From contig CALDKD010000071.1 of the NCBI GenBank assembly GCA_937898885.1, forward strand, positions 4,701 to 68,700: a stretch of 64,000 bases of DNA. The letters are read 5' to 3'. Every line of letters starts with the position of its first letter. The first letter of the stretch is position 1. Made by a program: the position numbers and the translations under genes. The notes beneath the pieces were generated by a model. That model searched no databases, was not told where the DNA came from, and saw nothing but the letters and a program-made list of their open reading frames with translations. Source of the DNA: an uncultured Bacteroidales bacterium. GTDB lineage: Bacteria; Bacteroidota; Bacteroidia; Bacteroidales; Bacteroidaceae. Shown piece after piece: positions 15,403 to 25,345 of this stretch.

Positions 15403-18348
15403 TTACTTCAGAACCTTCTTACCGTTCTGGAAGTAGATAGAACCGTTAGACATAGTCTCAACCTTGCGGCCAAGCATATCGTAGATAGCGCCATCAGACT
15501 CAGTCTCGATGTCGTTGATACCCATGATGATGCTCTGACCCGGAGTCTCAGTAACAATTACGTGATCAATTACGTAAGTGTTAGGCTTTGTACCCATACC
15601 GAGAACGAATCTTGAGATACCCTCCTTTGTGATCTTGGTGCTGCCCTTAACATTGCAGAAGCCATCGCCCTCGAATGAGTAAGAGTTGCCCATATCACCA
15701 TTCCAGAAGGTCTCCGGCTGGAATGATACGTAAACCTCACCAAGTGAGCCGTCAAGTGTACGGATCTGGAAATCGTATGAGTAGATATAACCCTCCTTGA
15801 AATCGTAGGTGTTATAAATCTGTGATGAATACGGAGTCCACTCACCAACACTTGGCTTAGCCTCAAACTGAAGAGCAGCCTTACTGTTAGCATAAGCGAG
15901 ATACTGATTCTCACCACCCTCAAGGATGTCAAGAACACCAATAGTCTCATCGCCCATTACCTTCCAGTCACCAACGGTCTCACCGTTGAAGTTATAATCG
16001 TCACCGCTGAAGATATTGTCCTCTACAGTCTCCTCCTCATCGTAAATCCACTCGCGTGTTACAATGATGTGGTCGAAGTAGTAGTTGGTCTCAACATCAC
16101 CAATGTTGAATACAAAGGCACCTGCTAAGTAAGCAGCACCTTCGAGTGAGTTAACAAACTCAGGAACAAATGTACCGGTAACGGTCTTCCAGTCAGTAGT
16201 TACATCAATATTGCCTGATACATTCTCACCAGCCCACTCACCATATATGTCAATGAACTCAGTTGTTACAGACATTGTGGCAGGAGCATCAGCCTTAACC
16301 ATAAATGAGTAGTTGTAAACATAACCACCGTTGTATGCCATAGGATAAGCAATCTCAGTATCATAGAGCTTGCCGGCCTTGTCGGTAACGACCTTCATAG
16401 CGTACTGGCTGTTCAGAGCACCCGGCTCGGTAATTTCAGGAGCAACCTCGTTTACACCGTAAGAAGCCCACATTGAGGTTGAACCCTGGTTGAAGTTGTA
16501 ACCATCAATGTCAATAAGGTTGCCCTCAACCTCCGGCTCATCATCGTATGGAGCCTCGCCTACAACCTTAACACAGATGTTCTTGAGGAAGTAGTTGGCC
16601 TCGTTAGCCTTGTCAATTGACATATTGAATGCGATTGACTGGAACTGATCTGTTGCCTGTGAAGGAACGGTAACGGTCTTGTTGTATTCCTTCCAATCGT
16701 TGATGAAACCACGATTGCCGAAGAAATCCCAATGCTTGTAGTCACCAGGAAGTGCATGACACTGGCTCGGAATAAGAATACCGTTAGCATCTGGAACATA
16801 CTCGCTGTCTGTTCTGTAGTTGAAGGAAATCTTCAGCTCTGTACCAGGAGCAACTGGCTCAGGAAGAACAATCCAGAACTGGCTGTCCCAATCGGTAGCC
16901 GCACCGGCAGCTGCGTTGATTGTAACTCTCTCCTTTGCAAACTGATACTCAATGTCACCATTGTTCTCTTTCTTTGCAAGCTTGAAGTCAAGGATATCCC
17001 AACCATCCTCCTCTTCGGTAAGCTTGGTAGGAATCTGCATGCATACGTTCTTGAAGTAGAAATCTACATCCTGAGACTTATCCTTTGAGAGGTTGAAAGC
17101 AATAGACTTGCCTACACCTGCAGTCTCGTTTGGAACGGTACCCTCCCATACGTAAGTCTGCCAATCAGTTTTGAATGAAGGGCTGCCGATAGCCATCCAA
17201 TGCTTGTAATTACCCGGCTCAGCGTGCCACTGTGTGTCTGCGCTTGCTGCAACGCTTGACTTATAATCAAAGAATACCCTAACTTTTGTACCTACAGGCA
17301 AAGTCTCTGGGAATACAAAGAATACCTGGCTGTCCCAATCCTGTGCTGCTCCGGCAGCTGCGTTAACCTCGAATGACTCGGTCTCTACAACCTCCTGCTT
17401 GCCGGAAGCGTTCTCAGTCTTTACAATCTGGAAATCAACATTCTCCCAACCAGCAGCCTCAACTGTCTTAGGAGCCTCGTACATTACATAAACTCTCTTG
17501 AACATATAGTCAACCTCGTTGCCTCTGTCCTTTGAAAGGTTGAATGCGATAGACTTGAAGTTGCCGTTGCACTCGTTAGGAACAGTGAACATCTGATCGA
17601 AAGTCTTCCACTCTGTTGTAAATGCCGGGCTGCCGATAGCAGACCAGTGCAGATAGTTACCTGCGTCAGCGTGGCACTGTGTGTCTGCAGTTGCGGCAAT
17701 GCTTGCCTTGTACTCAAAGAATACTCTCATCTTTGTGCCGTTAGGAACAGTCTCCGGAAGGACAATAAAGAACTGGCTGTCCCAATCCTGTGATGCGCCT
17801 GGCTTTGAGTTAACCTCAGCAAAGTTGTCGGTAGTTGAGATCATAGCACCATTGTTCTCCTTCTTTACGAGAGTGATAGCCAACTTCTCCCAACCCGGAG
17901 TGTACTCCAGCTTGGCAGCGCTCTCGATTGCAGGATTAGGATCTGCAGTCTCGGTAAGTGTTGTGTACCACTTTGTAAGATCTGACTGAGACTTGTCACC
18001 AAGCTTCATGATGTAAGCGCGGGCGCTACCAAGAGTGATGGCCTCTGAACGACGTGACGGAACCTGACTGAAATCAGTATCCTTGCCGTTTCCTACAAAG
18101 AATGTTGACTTGGTCGGCATCTCAGCGACATACCATACGGTATCTCCACTTACCTCATACGTCTGTGCTACAGCCTCGATTGGTTCGGCCTCGCCTTCAA
18201 CATAGAAGTACACACCAGCCTGCTCGATAGCCCAGTCATAGACGGACTCATCGACCGTTACTTTTACCTCGGCGGTCTTTGATGCAGCGAACATCATCGT
18301 TGGCAACAACATCAAAGCACTGGCGAAGAGTAGTAATTTCTTCTTCAT
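15403..18348 (-). CDS. Large secreted protein with three tandem 149-residue beta-sandwich repeats and a C-terminal tail
   Basis: 981 residues. A signal peptide (~1-21) precedes a ~125-residue N-terminal domain. Three tandem repeats follow (~153-291, 301-438, 450-596), each with WDSQ.F.V.PE, HA..GNY.HW and SIAFN.S.D motifs; WDSQ falls at 189, 338 and 487, exactly 149 residues apart. Two further, divergent domains (~609-765, 770-930) start with a YNFN motif and resemble CBM4/9-like jelly rolls. The last ~45 residues (IYDMLGRKV ... GKKVLK) look like the short C-terminal tail common on secreted Bacteroidales proteins. I infer a surface or exported glycan-binding protein; no catalytic motif is visible. 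The promoter is at 18476-18507 with a ~120-nt leader. Confidence 0.85.
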   Translation of the reverse strand: MKKKLLLFASALMLLPTMMFAASKTAEVKVTVDESVYDWAIEQAGVYFYVEGEAEPIEAVAQTYEVSGDTVWYVAEMPTKSTFFVGNGKDTDFSQVPSRRSEAITLGSARAYIMKLGDKSQSDLTKWYTTLTETADPNPAIESAAKLEYTPGWEKLAITLVKKENNGAMISTTDNFAEVNSKPGASQDWDSQFFIVLPETVPNGTKMRVFFEYKASIAATADTQCHADAGNYLHWSAIGSPAFTTEWKTFDQMFTVPNECNGNFKSIAFNLSKDRGNEVDYMFKRVYVMYEAPKTVEAAGWENVDFQIVKTENASGKQEVVETESFEVNAAAGAAQDWDSQVFFVFPETLPVGTKVRVFFDYKSSVAASADTQWHAEPGNYKHWMAIGSPSFKTDWQTYVWEGTVPNETAGVGKSIAFNLSKDKSQDVDFYFKNVCMQIPTKLTEEEDGWDILDFKLAKKENNGDIEYQFAKERVTINAAAGAATDWDSQFWIVLPEPVAPGTELKISFNYRTDSEYVPDANGILIPSQCHALPGDYKHWDFFGNRGFINDWKEYNKTVTVPSQATDQFQSIAFNMSIDKANEANYFLKNICVKVVGEAPYDDEPEVEGNLIDIDGYNFNQGSTSMWASYGVNEVAPEITEPGALNSQYAMKVVTDKAGKLYDTEIAYPMAYNGGYVYNYSFMVKADAPATMSVTTEFIDIYGEWAGENVSGNIDVTTDWKTVTGTFVPEFVNSLEGAAYLAGAFVFNIGDVETNYYFDHIIVTREWIYDEEETVEDNIFSGDDYNFNGETVGDWKVMGDETIGVLDILEGGENQYLAYANSKAALQFEAKPSVGEWTPYSSQIYNTYDFKEGYIYSYDFQIRTLDGSLGEVYVSFQPETFWNGDMGNSYSFEGDGFCNVKGSTKITKEGISRFVLGMGTKPNTYVIDHVIVTETPGQSIIMGINDIETESDGAIYDMLGRKVETMSNGSIYFQNGKKVLK

Positions 18349-18658
18349 TTTAAAAGTTTTTAGTTGTTAATAATAAGGTTATTTTACTCTTTTTCTTTTA
18401 ATTACACACAATATCTAACGTCATAGAGACGAGCCTGAACACAATCAGTCACGTCTAACGACTCCATTTCGCCAACAAATGTATGCACAATACTTTAAAT
18501 GAGCAAAAAAAACAGCGATTATTTTTACTGCCAGGAAAGAACGATTTTTTCCAAAACAGCCAAATTTAACATTAATTAACCGAAATAGCGAGATAACTTT
18601 TCAACAGGTTGGAAAACCCAATGCCATCAATAAGCGATAGACACCTTATTATATAGCG
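18349..18658. other. Intergenic region, 310 nt: promoter and long leader
   Basis: Lies between mutS and the five-domain protein gene, both on the minus strand. It holds the promoter at 18476-18507 and an untranslated leader of roughly 120 nt before the ATG at 18348. The remainder toward mutS has no gene and no clear terminator. Confidence 0.7.
18476..18507 (-). promoter_or_regulatory. Full Bacteroidota promoter of the five-domain secreted protein
   Basis: On the minus strand, -33 TTTG (18504-18507) and -7 TACATTTG (18476-18483) are separated by 20 nt. Both elements match consensus, making this one of the clearest promoters in the window. Confidence 0.7.
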
Positions 18659-21280
18659 TCATTTTCCTTTGAGAATACCCTTTATTCCATGCAGTTTGTT
18701 CAGGGCCTCAATCGGGGTGAGGTTGTCAATATCCACGCTAAGGATATCATCGCGTATCTGGCACAGGACTGGGTCATCAAGCTGGAAGAAACTCATCTGG
18801 AGCCCCTCGCGATGACCGGCTATCACGGCTGTTGGCTTGGAAATGTTCTTCTCACCGGCCGACGCCTCCATCTCGGAAAGGATATCGGCAGCTCTGCGCA
18901 CTATGCTGGCCGGCATACCGGCCATCTCGGCTACGTGAATACCAAATGAGTGCTCGCTGCCTCCAGGAATAAGTTTTCTCAAGAAAAGCACTTTGCCGTC
19001 AACCTCACGGACCGATACGTTGAAATTCCGGATACGGCTGAAGCTTGAGGCCATATCGTTCAGCTCGTGGTAATGGGTGGCGAACAGTGTACGCGCTCTG
19101 GCCTTAGGCTGCTCGTGCAGATACTCCACAATTGCCCATGCTATTGATATGCCATCGTATGTGGATGTACCACGACCCAACTCATCAAACAGAACCAGAC
19201 TGCGTGGAGACACATTATTCAATATGCCGGCAGCCTCTGTCATCTCAACCATAAACGTTGACTCACCTGCCGATATGTTGTCGCTGGCACCAACACGGGT
19301 GAATATCTTGTCAACCACACCCACACGGGCACTGTCAGCCGGAACGTACGAGCCCATCTGAGCCATAAGCGTTATGAGTGCGGTCTGCCTGAGCAACGCT
19401 GACTTTCCGGCCATATTCGGTCCGGTTATTATCAGTATCTGCTGATTGTCCGTATCCACCCTCAAATCGTTCGATATATAGTCCTCGCCCGGCGGCAGCA
19501 TAGCCTCTATTACCGGATGACGTCCTGAGCGGATGTCAAGCACATTGCTGTCATCCACAACCGGACGGATATACTTACGGTCCCTGGCAAGAATGGCAAA
19601 CGAGATCAGGCAGTCAATCTGCGCGACCGCTACGGCATCGGCCTGTATAGCCTGAATATATGGCAGTATTGCCTGGGTAAGCTCTGCGAAAAGCTTGTTC
19701 TCAATGGCCAGTATCTTATCCTCCGCGCCCAGGATCGTCTCCTCATACTCCTTCAGCTCCTGAGTGATATAGCGCTCCGCATTCACAAGCGTCTGCTTAC
19801 GGATCCAAGTGTCAGGCACCTTATCCTTAAAGGTATTGCGCACCTCCAGATAGTAGCCGAATACATTGTTATATGCCACTTTCAGACTGCTGATGCCGGT
19901 AGCCTCAATCTCGCGCTGCTGTATGCGCATCAGGTAATCCTTTCCGTTATGCGAAATCCCGCGCAGACGGTCAAGCTCCTCACTCACACCGTCTGCAATC
20001 ACACCGCCCTTGCTTGCCACAATGGGTACATCGGGCCTCAGCTCACGTGCAATTCTGTCACGAAGCTCCTCGCACAGGTCAATACGCTCACCAAGCGATC
20101 TAAGGCCATCGCTGTCCGAGGCAACGCACGCCTCACGGATACCTACAAGACTCTGAAGGGCCATACGCAGGGATAGGACCTCACGTGGATTGATCCTTCC
20201 GGTAGCTGCCTTTGACACCAGACGCTCCAGATCGCCAGTCTGACGCAGGGAGTCACGAACGGCATCGCAGGTATCAGGGTCGCGGAAGAGATAGTCAACT
20301 ACGTCAAGACGCGCATTGATGGCACTCACATCCTTCAAGGGAAACAACAACCAACGGCGCAGAAGCCTTCCACCCATAGGAGAAGAGGTGTTGTCCATAA
20401 CCTTCAGCAGTGAGACACCGTCCTCACTCATACTGTCTATCAGCTCCAGATTCCTTATGGTAAAACGGTCCAGACGCACGAAACGCTCCTCGTCTATGGC
20501 CTTCAGCGTATTGATATGGCCTATATTGGTGTGCATCGTCTGCACAAGGTATTCCAGTATGACACCGGCTGCGATCTTTCCGTTCCGCAGGTGGTCAACG
20601 CCAAAGCCCTTCATATTGCGGACCTTGAAGTGCGAGTTAAGCTTGTCTTTGGCAAATGTCTCGGTGAAACACCAGTCATCCATCTGGTGGATATAGAACT
20701 TACTGCCGAAACTCTCCTCAAAAAGCTGGCGTCGGCCGTGCTCAATGAGAGTCTCCTTCGGCGAGAAATTAGCCAACAGTTTCTCTATATGGTCCGGAGT
20801 GCCCTCGGCAGTGAGAAACTCGCCTGTGGATATATCAAGAAAGGCCACACCCCACGCGCCCTTGCCAAAATGAACGGCTGCCAGGAAATTGTTCTCCTTG
20901 TTCTTCAGAACCGTGTCATTCATCGCCACACCCGGTGTGACAAGCTCGGTAATGCCACGCTTTACAAGGGTCTTTGTAAGTTTGGGATCCTCCAGCTGGT
21001 CGCAGATAGCCACCCGGCGGCCTGCGCGTATCAGCTTGGGCAGATACACATCAAGAGCGTGATGCGGAAATCCGGCCATCTCCAGAGCCTGTACTCCCTG
21101 CTTGCCGTTAGAGCGACGTGTAAGAGTGATGCCCAGAATCTCTGACGCCTCAACGGCATCGCTTGCGTATGTCTCATAAAAATCGCCGCAACGGAATAAC
21201 AGCAAGGCATCGGGGTTCTTGGCCTTAAGGTCATAGAACTGCCTCATCATAGGAGTCTCGGCGGGATTGCTTACTGGCAT
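18659..21280 (-). CDS. mutS: DNA mismatch repair protein MutS
   Basis: 873 residues. It binds base mismatches and small loops and recruits MutL. The N-terminal mismatch-binding domain has the FRCGDFYETYASDA block with the Phe-x-Glu wedge (DFYE). The C-terminal ATPase has Walker A GPNMAGKSALLRQ, Walker B LVLFDELGRGTSTYDG and the ATHYHEL switch. Length is standard. It begins 14 nt after the glutamate symporter gene, so both probably share the promoter at 22745. Confidence 0.98.
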   Translation of the reverse strand: MPVSNPAETPMMRQFYDLKAKNPDALLLFRCGDFYETYASDAVEASEILGITLTRRSNGKQGVQALEMAGFPHHALDVYLPKLIRAGRRVAICDQLEDPKLTKTLVKRGITELVTPGVAMNDTVLKNKENNFLAAVHFGKGAWGVAFLDISTGEFLTAEGTPDHIEKLLANFSPKETLIEHGRRQLFEESFGSKFYIHQMDDWCFTETFAKDKLNSHFKVRNMKGFGVDHLRNGKIAAGVILEYLVQTMHTNIGHINTLKAIDEERFVRLDRFTIRNLELIDSMSEDGVSLLKVMDNTSSPMGGRLLRRWLLFPLKDVSAINARLDVVDYLFRDPDTCDAVRDSLRQTGDLERLVSKAATGRINPREVLSLRMALQSLVGIREACVASDSDGLRSLGERIDLCEELRDRIARELRPDVPIVASKGGVIADGVSEELDRLRGISHNGKDYLMRIQQREIEATGISSLKVAYNNVFGYYLEVRNTFKDKVPDTWIRKQTLVNAERYITQELKEYEETILGAEDKILAIENKLFAELTQAILPYIQAIQADAVAVAQIDCLISFAILARDRKYIRPVVDDSNVLDIRSGRHPVIEAMLPPGEDYISNDLRVDTDNQQILIITGPNMAGKSALLRQTALITLMAQMGSYVPADSARVGVVDKIFTRVGASDNISAGESTFMVEMTEAAGILNNVSPRSLVLFDELGRGTSTYDGISIAWAIVEYLHEQPKARARTLFATHYHELNDMASSFSRIRNFNVSVREVDGKVLFLRKLIPGGSEHSFGIHVAEMAGMPASIVRRAADILSEMEASAGEKNISKPTAVIAGHREGLQMSFFQLDDPVLCQIRDDILSVDIDNLTPIEALNKLHGIKGILKGK

Positions 21281-21294
21281 CTCTCAGTCTTTTT

Positions 21295-22716
21295 TCAGTG
21301 ATTGGCTTTCCTCTTCCTGAATAGGAAAATATTGAAACCTATGAATATGACGGCCAATACACCCAGCGTTATGAATGTGGCGTTCAGCCCGTGAGGCGCA
21401 TAGCCCAGCAGCAACAGGATTGGGAATCCCATTATCATTGCCGGAATATTCTGCAATACCAGATTGTTGGCTGCGGGAGTCTCATAGCGGACGTCTATCT
21501 CGCGAAGCAGAATCATGCCGTTGCTGGCGGTTCCGGTAAGCATTCCGAACATTGCGAAGAAACCCTGATACTCATAGCCCGGGTAAATCCTGCGGCAGAC
21601 AGCCTTGACATAGAAGAATGTCACTATCGCGCCAAGCACACAGACTACAGTAAGCGGCAATGCTATCACCTTAAGGTTCTCGAAATTGATGGCCGCTGTT
21701 CCAGCCACGATCATAACATCGAAACATATACCGCTGATGCGGTTCAGAAGGAAATCATTCAGATACTCACGATGCATGATGTTAGCCTTGCGCAGCCACT
21801 TCAATATTGAGCGTACCAGCGTTCCGAACAAAATACCCCAGAAGAAATTGAATCCATAGACCAGCGGCTTGAGTGTCTTCTCGCCGAAATTCCCCAGATC
21901 CAGACCACCGATGAGAGACATCAGAAGATAGACCATCAGATAGGTGAGCATCACTATGCAGAGCACAACAGTGAACTTATCCACCGATTCTGAGTGAGGC
22001 AGTTCATTGTGACTCTCATAATCACTGAGCTTATGTGTATCGACAACACCCTCGGAGTTCATTTTAAGCTTGCCCTTCTTGTTGAGCATATTCATATAGA
22101 TTACACCTATCACACTGCCCACAATAAAACCGATGGCAGCTATGGAGAGGCCGAAATCAATACCGAAGAAACTGATACCCTGGTCTGCGGCTGTATTCTG
22201 ATATATAGTGCCGAAGTTGAGTGCCTGACCTGGTCCCTGGCCGTAACCCATAGGCAGAAGAAGTCCGCCCGCATAGAATATATCGTGCCCGAGCTCAGGA
22301 TTACGCCACCACAGGAACAACGGAATTGTAACCAGCAACCCCACCACACCTTGAATGATATAGGTGCTGGCAGTAAGAGTACCCGTCTCAATGACCGTAA
22401 TGGTATTCGCCTTGCTGGACTTCTGCGGAGAGCGGAGCGACATAGCGATAAAGCCAAGCGCAAGGGTGTGATATGTGATTATCTCCATAAAATGCTTGTC
22501 AATAAAGCCGTCAACCGCAGGAATAACCTTTAGGATAAGCACTATCAATCCACCGATAAGCGCCGATGGAATGAGACTTCGCCTCATAAACCAAACCTTA
22601 CGGCGAATGGTATTTCCAGCCACAATGGCAAGTGCAATCAGAAACAGCTGCAACAGGGTACTCCAGGTCTCAGGAGAATCGAACGCGGTAACCGCGGCAT
22701 TTGCAGAGAGAAGCAT
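21295..22716 (-). CDS. Sodium/glutamate symporter family protein (GltS-like)
   Basis: I start at the ATG at 22716: the longer frame to 22779 would run upstream of the -7 box at 22745-22752. The product has 473 residues and 10-12 membrane helices, with the family-like glycine-rich loop LLPMGYGQGPGQALNFGTIYQ in the middle and a repeated half near FAMFGMLTGTASNGMILLREID. The ESS family imports glutamate with sodium; this protein is longer than E. coli GltS (401), having a ~50-residue hydrophilic insert (KMNSEGVVDTHKLSDYESH). Substrate is inferred from family. Confidence 0.85.
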   Translation of the reverse strand: MLLSANAAVTAFDSPETWSTLLQLFLIALAIVAGNTIRRKVWFMRRSLIPSALIGGLIVLILKVIPAVDGFIDKHFMEIITYHTLALGFIAMSLRSPQKSSKANTITVIETGTLTASTYIIQGVVGLLVTIPLFLWWRNPELGHDIFYAGGLLLPMGYGQGPGQALNFGTIYQNTAADQGISFFGIDFGLSIAAIGFIVGSVIGVIYMNMLNKKGKLKMNSEGVVDTHKLSDYESHNELPHSESVDKFTVVLCIVMLTYLMVYLLMSLIGGLDLGNFGEKTLKPLVYGFNFFWGILFGTLVRSILKWLRKANIMHREYLNDFLLNRISGICFDVMIVAGTAAINFENLKVIALPLTVVCVLGAIVTFFYVKAVCRRIYPGYEYQGFFAMFGMLTGTASNGMILLREIDVRYETPAANNLVLQNIPAMIMGFPILLLLGYAPHGLNATFITLGVLAVIFIGFNIFLFRKRKANH

Positions 22717-22744
22717 ATCATTCACATTTTTAGTAACTGAAATA

Positions 22745-22752
22745 CAAAAATA
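22745..22752 (-). promoter_or_regulatory. -7 promoter element for the gltS-like/mutS unit
   Basis: Minus strand TATTTTTG matches TAnnTTTG and lies 28 nt upstream of the ATG at 22716. A weaker divergent element GATATTTG (22765-22772, plus strand) may serve the GH9 gene. Confidence 0.45.
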
Positions 22753-22807
22753 GGTTTTTTTTCTGATATTTGTAATCAACTATTCAAAACTAACCAAAAC
22801 TTATAAT

Positions 22808-25261
22808 ATGCGAAACTTAAAGTTCTTATTAGGATTCGTCCTGACCGGAATGGCGTGTCAGGCAGGTATGGCGCAGGATCTGAGGCTCAATGAGAAAGGT
22901 TATTACGAGACCCGTGGCGTCAATGTGATGATTTACAGCAATCCTTTCTCTGCCGCATTCTATGATGAGAAGCGCTCTGGAATAGACATTGTCCACCACG
23001 GAGTGCTGACAGTGACAAACGGCGGCGTGCGTATGACCGAGACTCCGGAGCAATGGGACCTTGTGCCGGAAATGAGCAGCCGCGATGTGAACGAGCAGAC
23101 CGGAGAGGTAACAGTCAGGCTCAACTACAAAGAGTACGACTTCGACTCACAAATCAATGTAATTCCATCGGGCAAGGGTTTCAAGGTGACGGTATCTCTT
23201 GACAAGCCTCTCCCGAAGGAGCTTGAGGGCAAGGCCTGTTTCAATCTGGAGTTCCTGCCATCGGCCTACTGGAATCACGCCTATCTGGCAGACGGCAAGC
23301 CGTACTACTTTCCACGCTATGCCGGCCACGAGACCGAGACACGTCCTCTCAGCCAGAAGGCCCTGCAGGTAAACAACCTTATTACATCTGATGTACGCGG
23401 ACGTAATGAGTTCTCCGCCGCCAAGCCTCTGATGGAAGCCAATAAGTTCGTTATGGCACCCGACGAGCCCACGCGTATGATTACCGTAACAAGCGATACC
23501 AGGATGCAGCTGTTTGACGGCCGCATTCTGGCACAGAACGGCTGGTTCGTACTTCACTCATATCTGCCGGCCGGCAAGAGCGGCAAGGTACTGGAGTGGC
23601 AGGTTGACCCCAACTCAGTATCAGACTGGGTAAGAGAGCCTGTAATAGGCTTCTCGCAGGTTGGCTACACCCCCACCCAGCACAAGGAAGCCATCATAGA
23701 GCTTGACCCTAACGGCAAGGCTCTTGAGACTGCAACCCTGTACCGCGTGCTGGAAGACGGCCAGTGCGTGGCCGCAAAGACCATCAGCCTGAATATGTGG
23801 GGCAACTACCTTCGCTACGATTATGCCAAGGCCGATTTCTCAGACATCACAGAGCCTGGCATCTACTATCTGCAGTATGGCAGTCAGAAGACCAACATCT
23901 TCCCGATAGGCAATGAGGTATATCAGCAGGTATGGTACCCTACTCTCGATGTGTGGTTCCCGGTACAGATGGACCATATGGCAGTAAAGGAGGGATATCG
24001 TGTATGGCACGGCGCTCCTCATCTTGACGATGTTGTCCAGGCCCCAATCAACACCCCACATTTTGATATGTTCCAGATGAGCGATCAATACGAGTCTCCA
24101 TACACCGCTTTCCAGCACATTGACGGCTTTGACGAGGGTGCCTGGTTCGATGCCGGCGACTGGGATGTGGAGAGCGGCTCGCACGCGAGCGTGCTTATGA
24201 ATATGGCCGCACTCTGGGATGAGTTCCACCCCGACCGTGACCAGACAATGGTTGACAACGAGAACCGCTATGTAAACATCCACTTCCCCGATGGCAAGCC
24301 CGACCTGCTGCAGCAGATGGCGCACGGCGTGAAGCCTCTTCTCTCCATGGTAGAGAAGATAGGACACGGATGCCGTGGCATCAACCACGCCACACTCTAT
24401 CAGTACAACCGTCTGGACGAGCCAAGCACCATTACCGACAACAAGCGCGGCACAGGCGATGAGCGCTGGCTCTTCACCTACAACCAGCGTGGTCTGGACC
24501 TGCAGTTCATCTCCGCTCTGGCGGCAACGGCAAGATGCATCAGGGAGCTTGACCCTGCCCTTTCAGAGCGTTGCCTGAAGGCAGCTCAGAAACTCTGGAT
24601 TGACAACTCGTCAACACCTGTCGGCCAGGCCATCCAGCCACTTCTCCAGCTTTATCTGGCAACAGGAGACAAGAAGTATTTGGAAGGTGTGGAGGATGCT
24701 CTGCTGGCAAGTATGGCGGGCCGTGGCGGACGTGCCGCTACAAACAACCTGCAGCTTGCCCTGAAGGCCGCTCCCTATATGAGCAAGGGATTCGTTGAGA
24801 GACTGCGTCCGGCGGCAGAGGCCTTCAAGGCACAGATTGACCTTACCGCAGAGAGCAACCCATACGGTGTGAACGGTGTTTATGGCGGTGGATGGGGCAG
24901 CACAGGCTCTGTAGTAGGCCAGGGCATCAACTGCTACTACATCAACAAATACTTCCCCGATATCATCGGCAAGGACTACATCTACCGTTCTGCCGATTTC
25001 ATCTATGGATGCCATCCCTACTCCAACCTCTCATTCGTGACCGGTGTAGGCGTTAAGCCAAAGAATGTGAACTACGGCAACAACCGTGCGGACTTCGCAT
25101 TCATACCGGGAGCTCTGGTTCCCGGCCTGCTTCTGCTTCAGCCTGACTATATTGAGAACAAGGATGACTGGCCATTCTTCTGGGGCCAGAACGAGGCGAC
25201 CATCGGCGGCAACTCATCGTACCTGCTCTTCGGCGCAATGCTCAGCAACATCTCCAGGTAA
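22808..25261 (+). CDS. Glycoside hydrolase family 9 protein
   Basis: 817 residues with a signal peptide cut near residue 22. Residues ~25-270 are a beta-rich N-terminal region, ~275-365 an Ig-like domain (REPVIGFSQVGYTP..., typical of the GH9 N-terminal Ig module), and ~370-817 the (alpha/alpha)6 catalytic domain. WFDAGDWD supplies the catalytic base pair Asp448/Asp451; the acid Glu796 is in GQNEATIGGNSSYL near the C terminus. GH9 enzymes are mostly inverting endoglucanases and beta-glucan hydrolases. The exported enzyme, with a CE1-like esterase 3 kb downstream, suggests breakdown of plant cell-wall or dietary beta-glycans. No SusC/SusD pair is in the window. Confidence 0.9.
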   Translation: MRNLKFLLGFVLTGMACQAGMAQDLRLNEKGYYETRGVNVMIYSNPFSAAFYDEKRSGIDIVHHGVLTVTNGGVRMTETPEQWDLVPEMSSRDVNEQTGEVTVRLNYKEYDFDSQINVIPSGKGFKVTVSLDKPLPKELEGKACFNLEFLPSAYWNHAYLADGKPYYFPRYAGHETETRPLSQKALQVNNLITSDVRGRNEFSAAKPLMEANKFVMAPDEPTRMITVTSDTRMQLFDGRILAQNGWFVLHSYLPAGKSGKVLEWQVDPNSVSDWVREPVIGFSQVGYTPTQHKEAIIELDPNGKALETATLYRVLEDGQCVAAKTISLNMWGNYLRYDYAKADFSDITEPGIYYLQYGSQKTNIFPIGNEVYQQVWYPTLDVWFPVQMDHMAVKEGYRVWHGAPHLDDVVQAPINTPHFDMFQMSDQYESPYTAFQHIDGFDEGAWFDAGDWDVESGSHASVLMNMAALWDEFHPDRDQTMVDNENRYVNIHFPDGKPDLLQQMAHGVKPLLSMVEKIGHGCRGINHATLYQYNRLDEPSTITDNKRGTGDERWLFTYNQRGLDLQFISALAATARCIRELDPALSERCLKAAQKLWIDNSSTPVGQAIQPLLQLYLATGDKKYLEGVEDALLASMAGRGGRAATNNLQLALKAAPYMSKGFVERLRPAAEAFKAQIDLTAESNPYGVNGVYGGGWGSTGSVVGQGINCYYINKYFPDIIGKDYIYRSADFIYGCHPYSNLSFVTGVGVKPKNVNYGNNRADFAFIPGALVPGLLLLQPDYIENKDDWPFFWGQNEATIGGNSSYLLFGAMLSNISR

Positions 25262-25285
25262 TCAGTTTCTGACATACCAATAACA

Positions 25286-25321
25286 AAGCGGCCGCACCGG
25301 GGTTTTCCAGTGTGGCCGCTT
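25286..25321. terminator. Bidirectional terminator hairpin between convergent genes
   Basis: Perfect arms AAGCGGCC (25286-25293) and GGCCGCTT (25314-25321), extended inward by three of four further pairs. It lies 24 nt after the GH9 stop and 25 nt before the stop of the convergent metallophosphoesterase gene. Confidence 0.75.
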
Positions 25322-25345
25322 GACTTATATCAATCGCTCAGGCGA

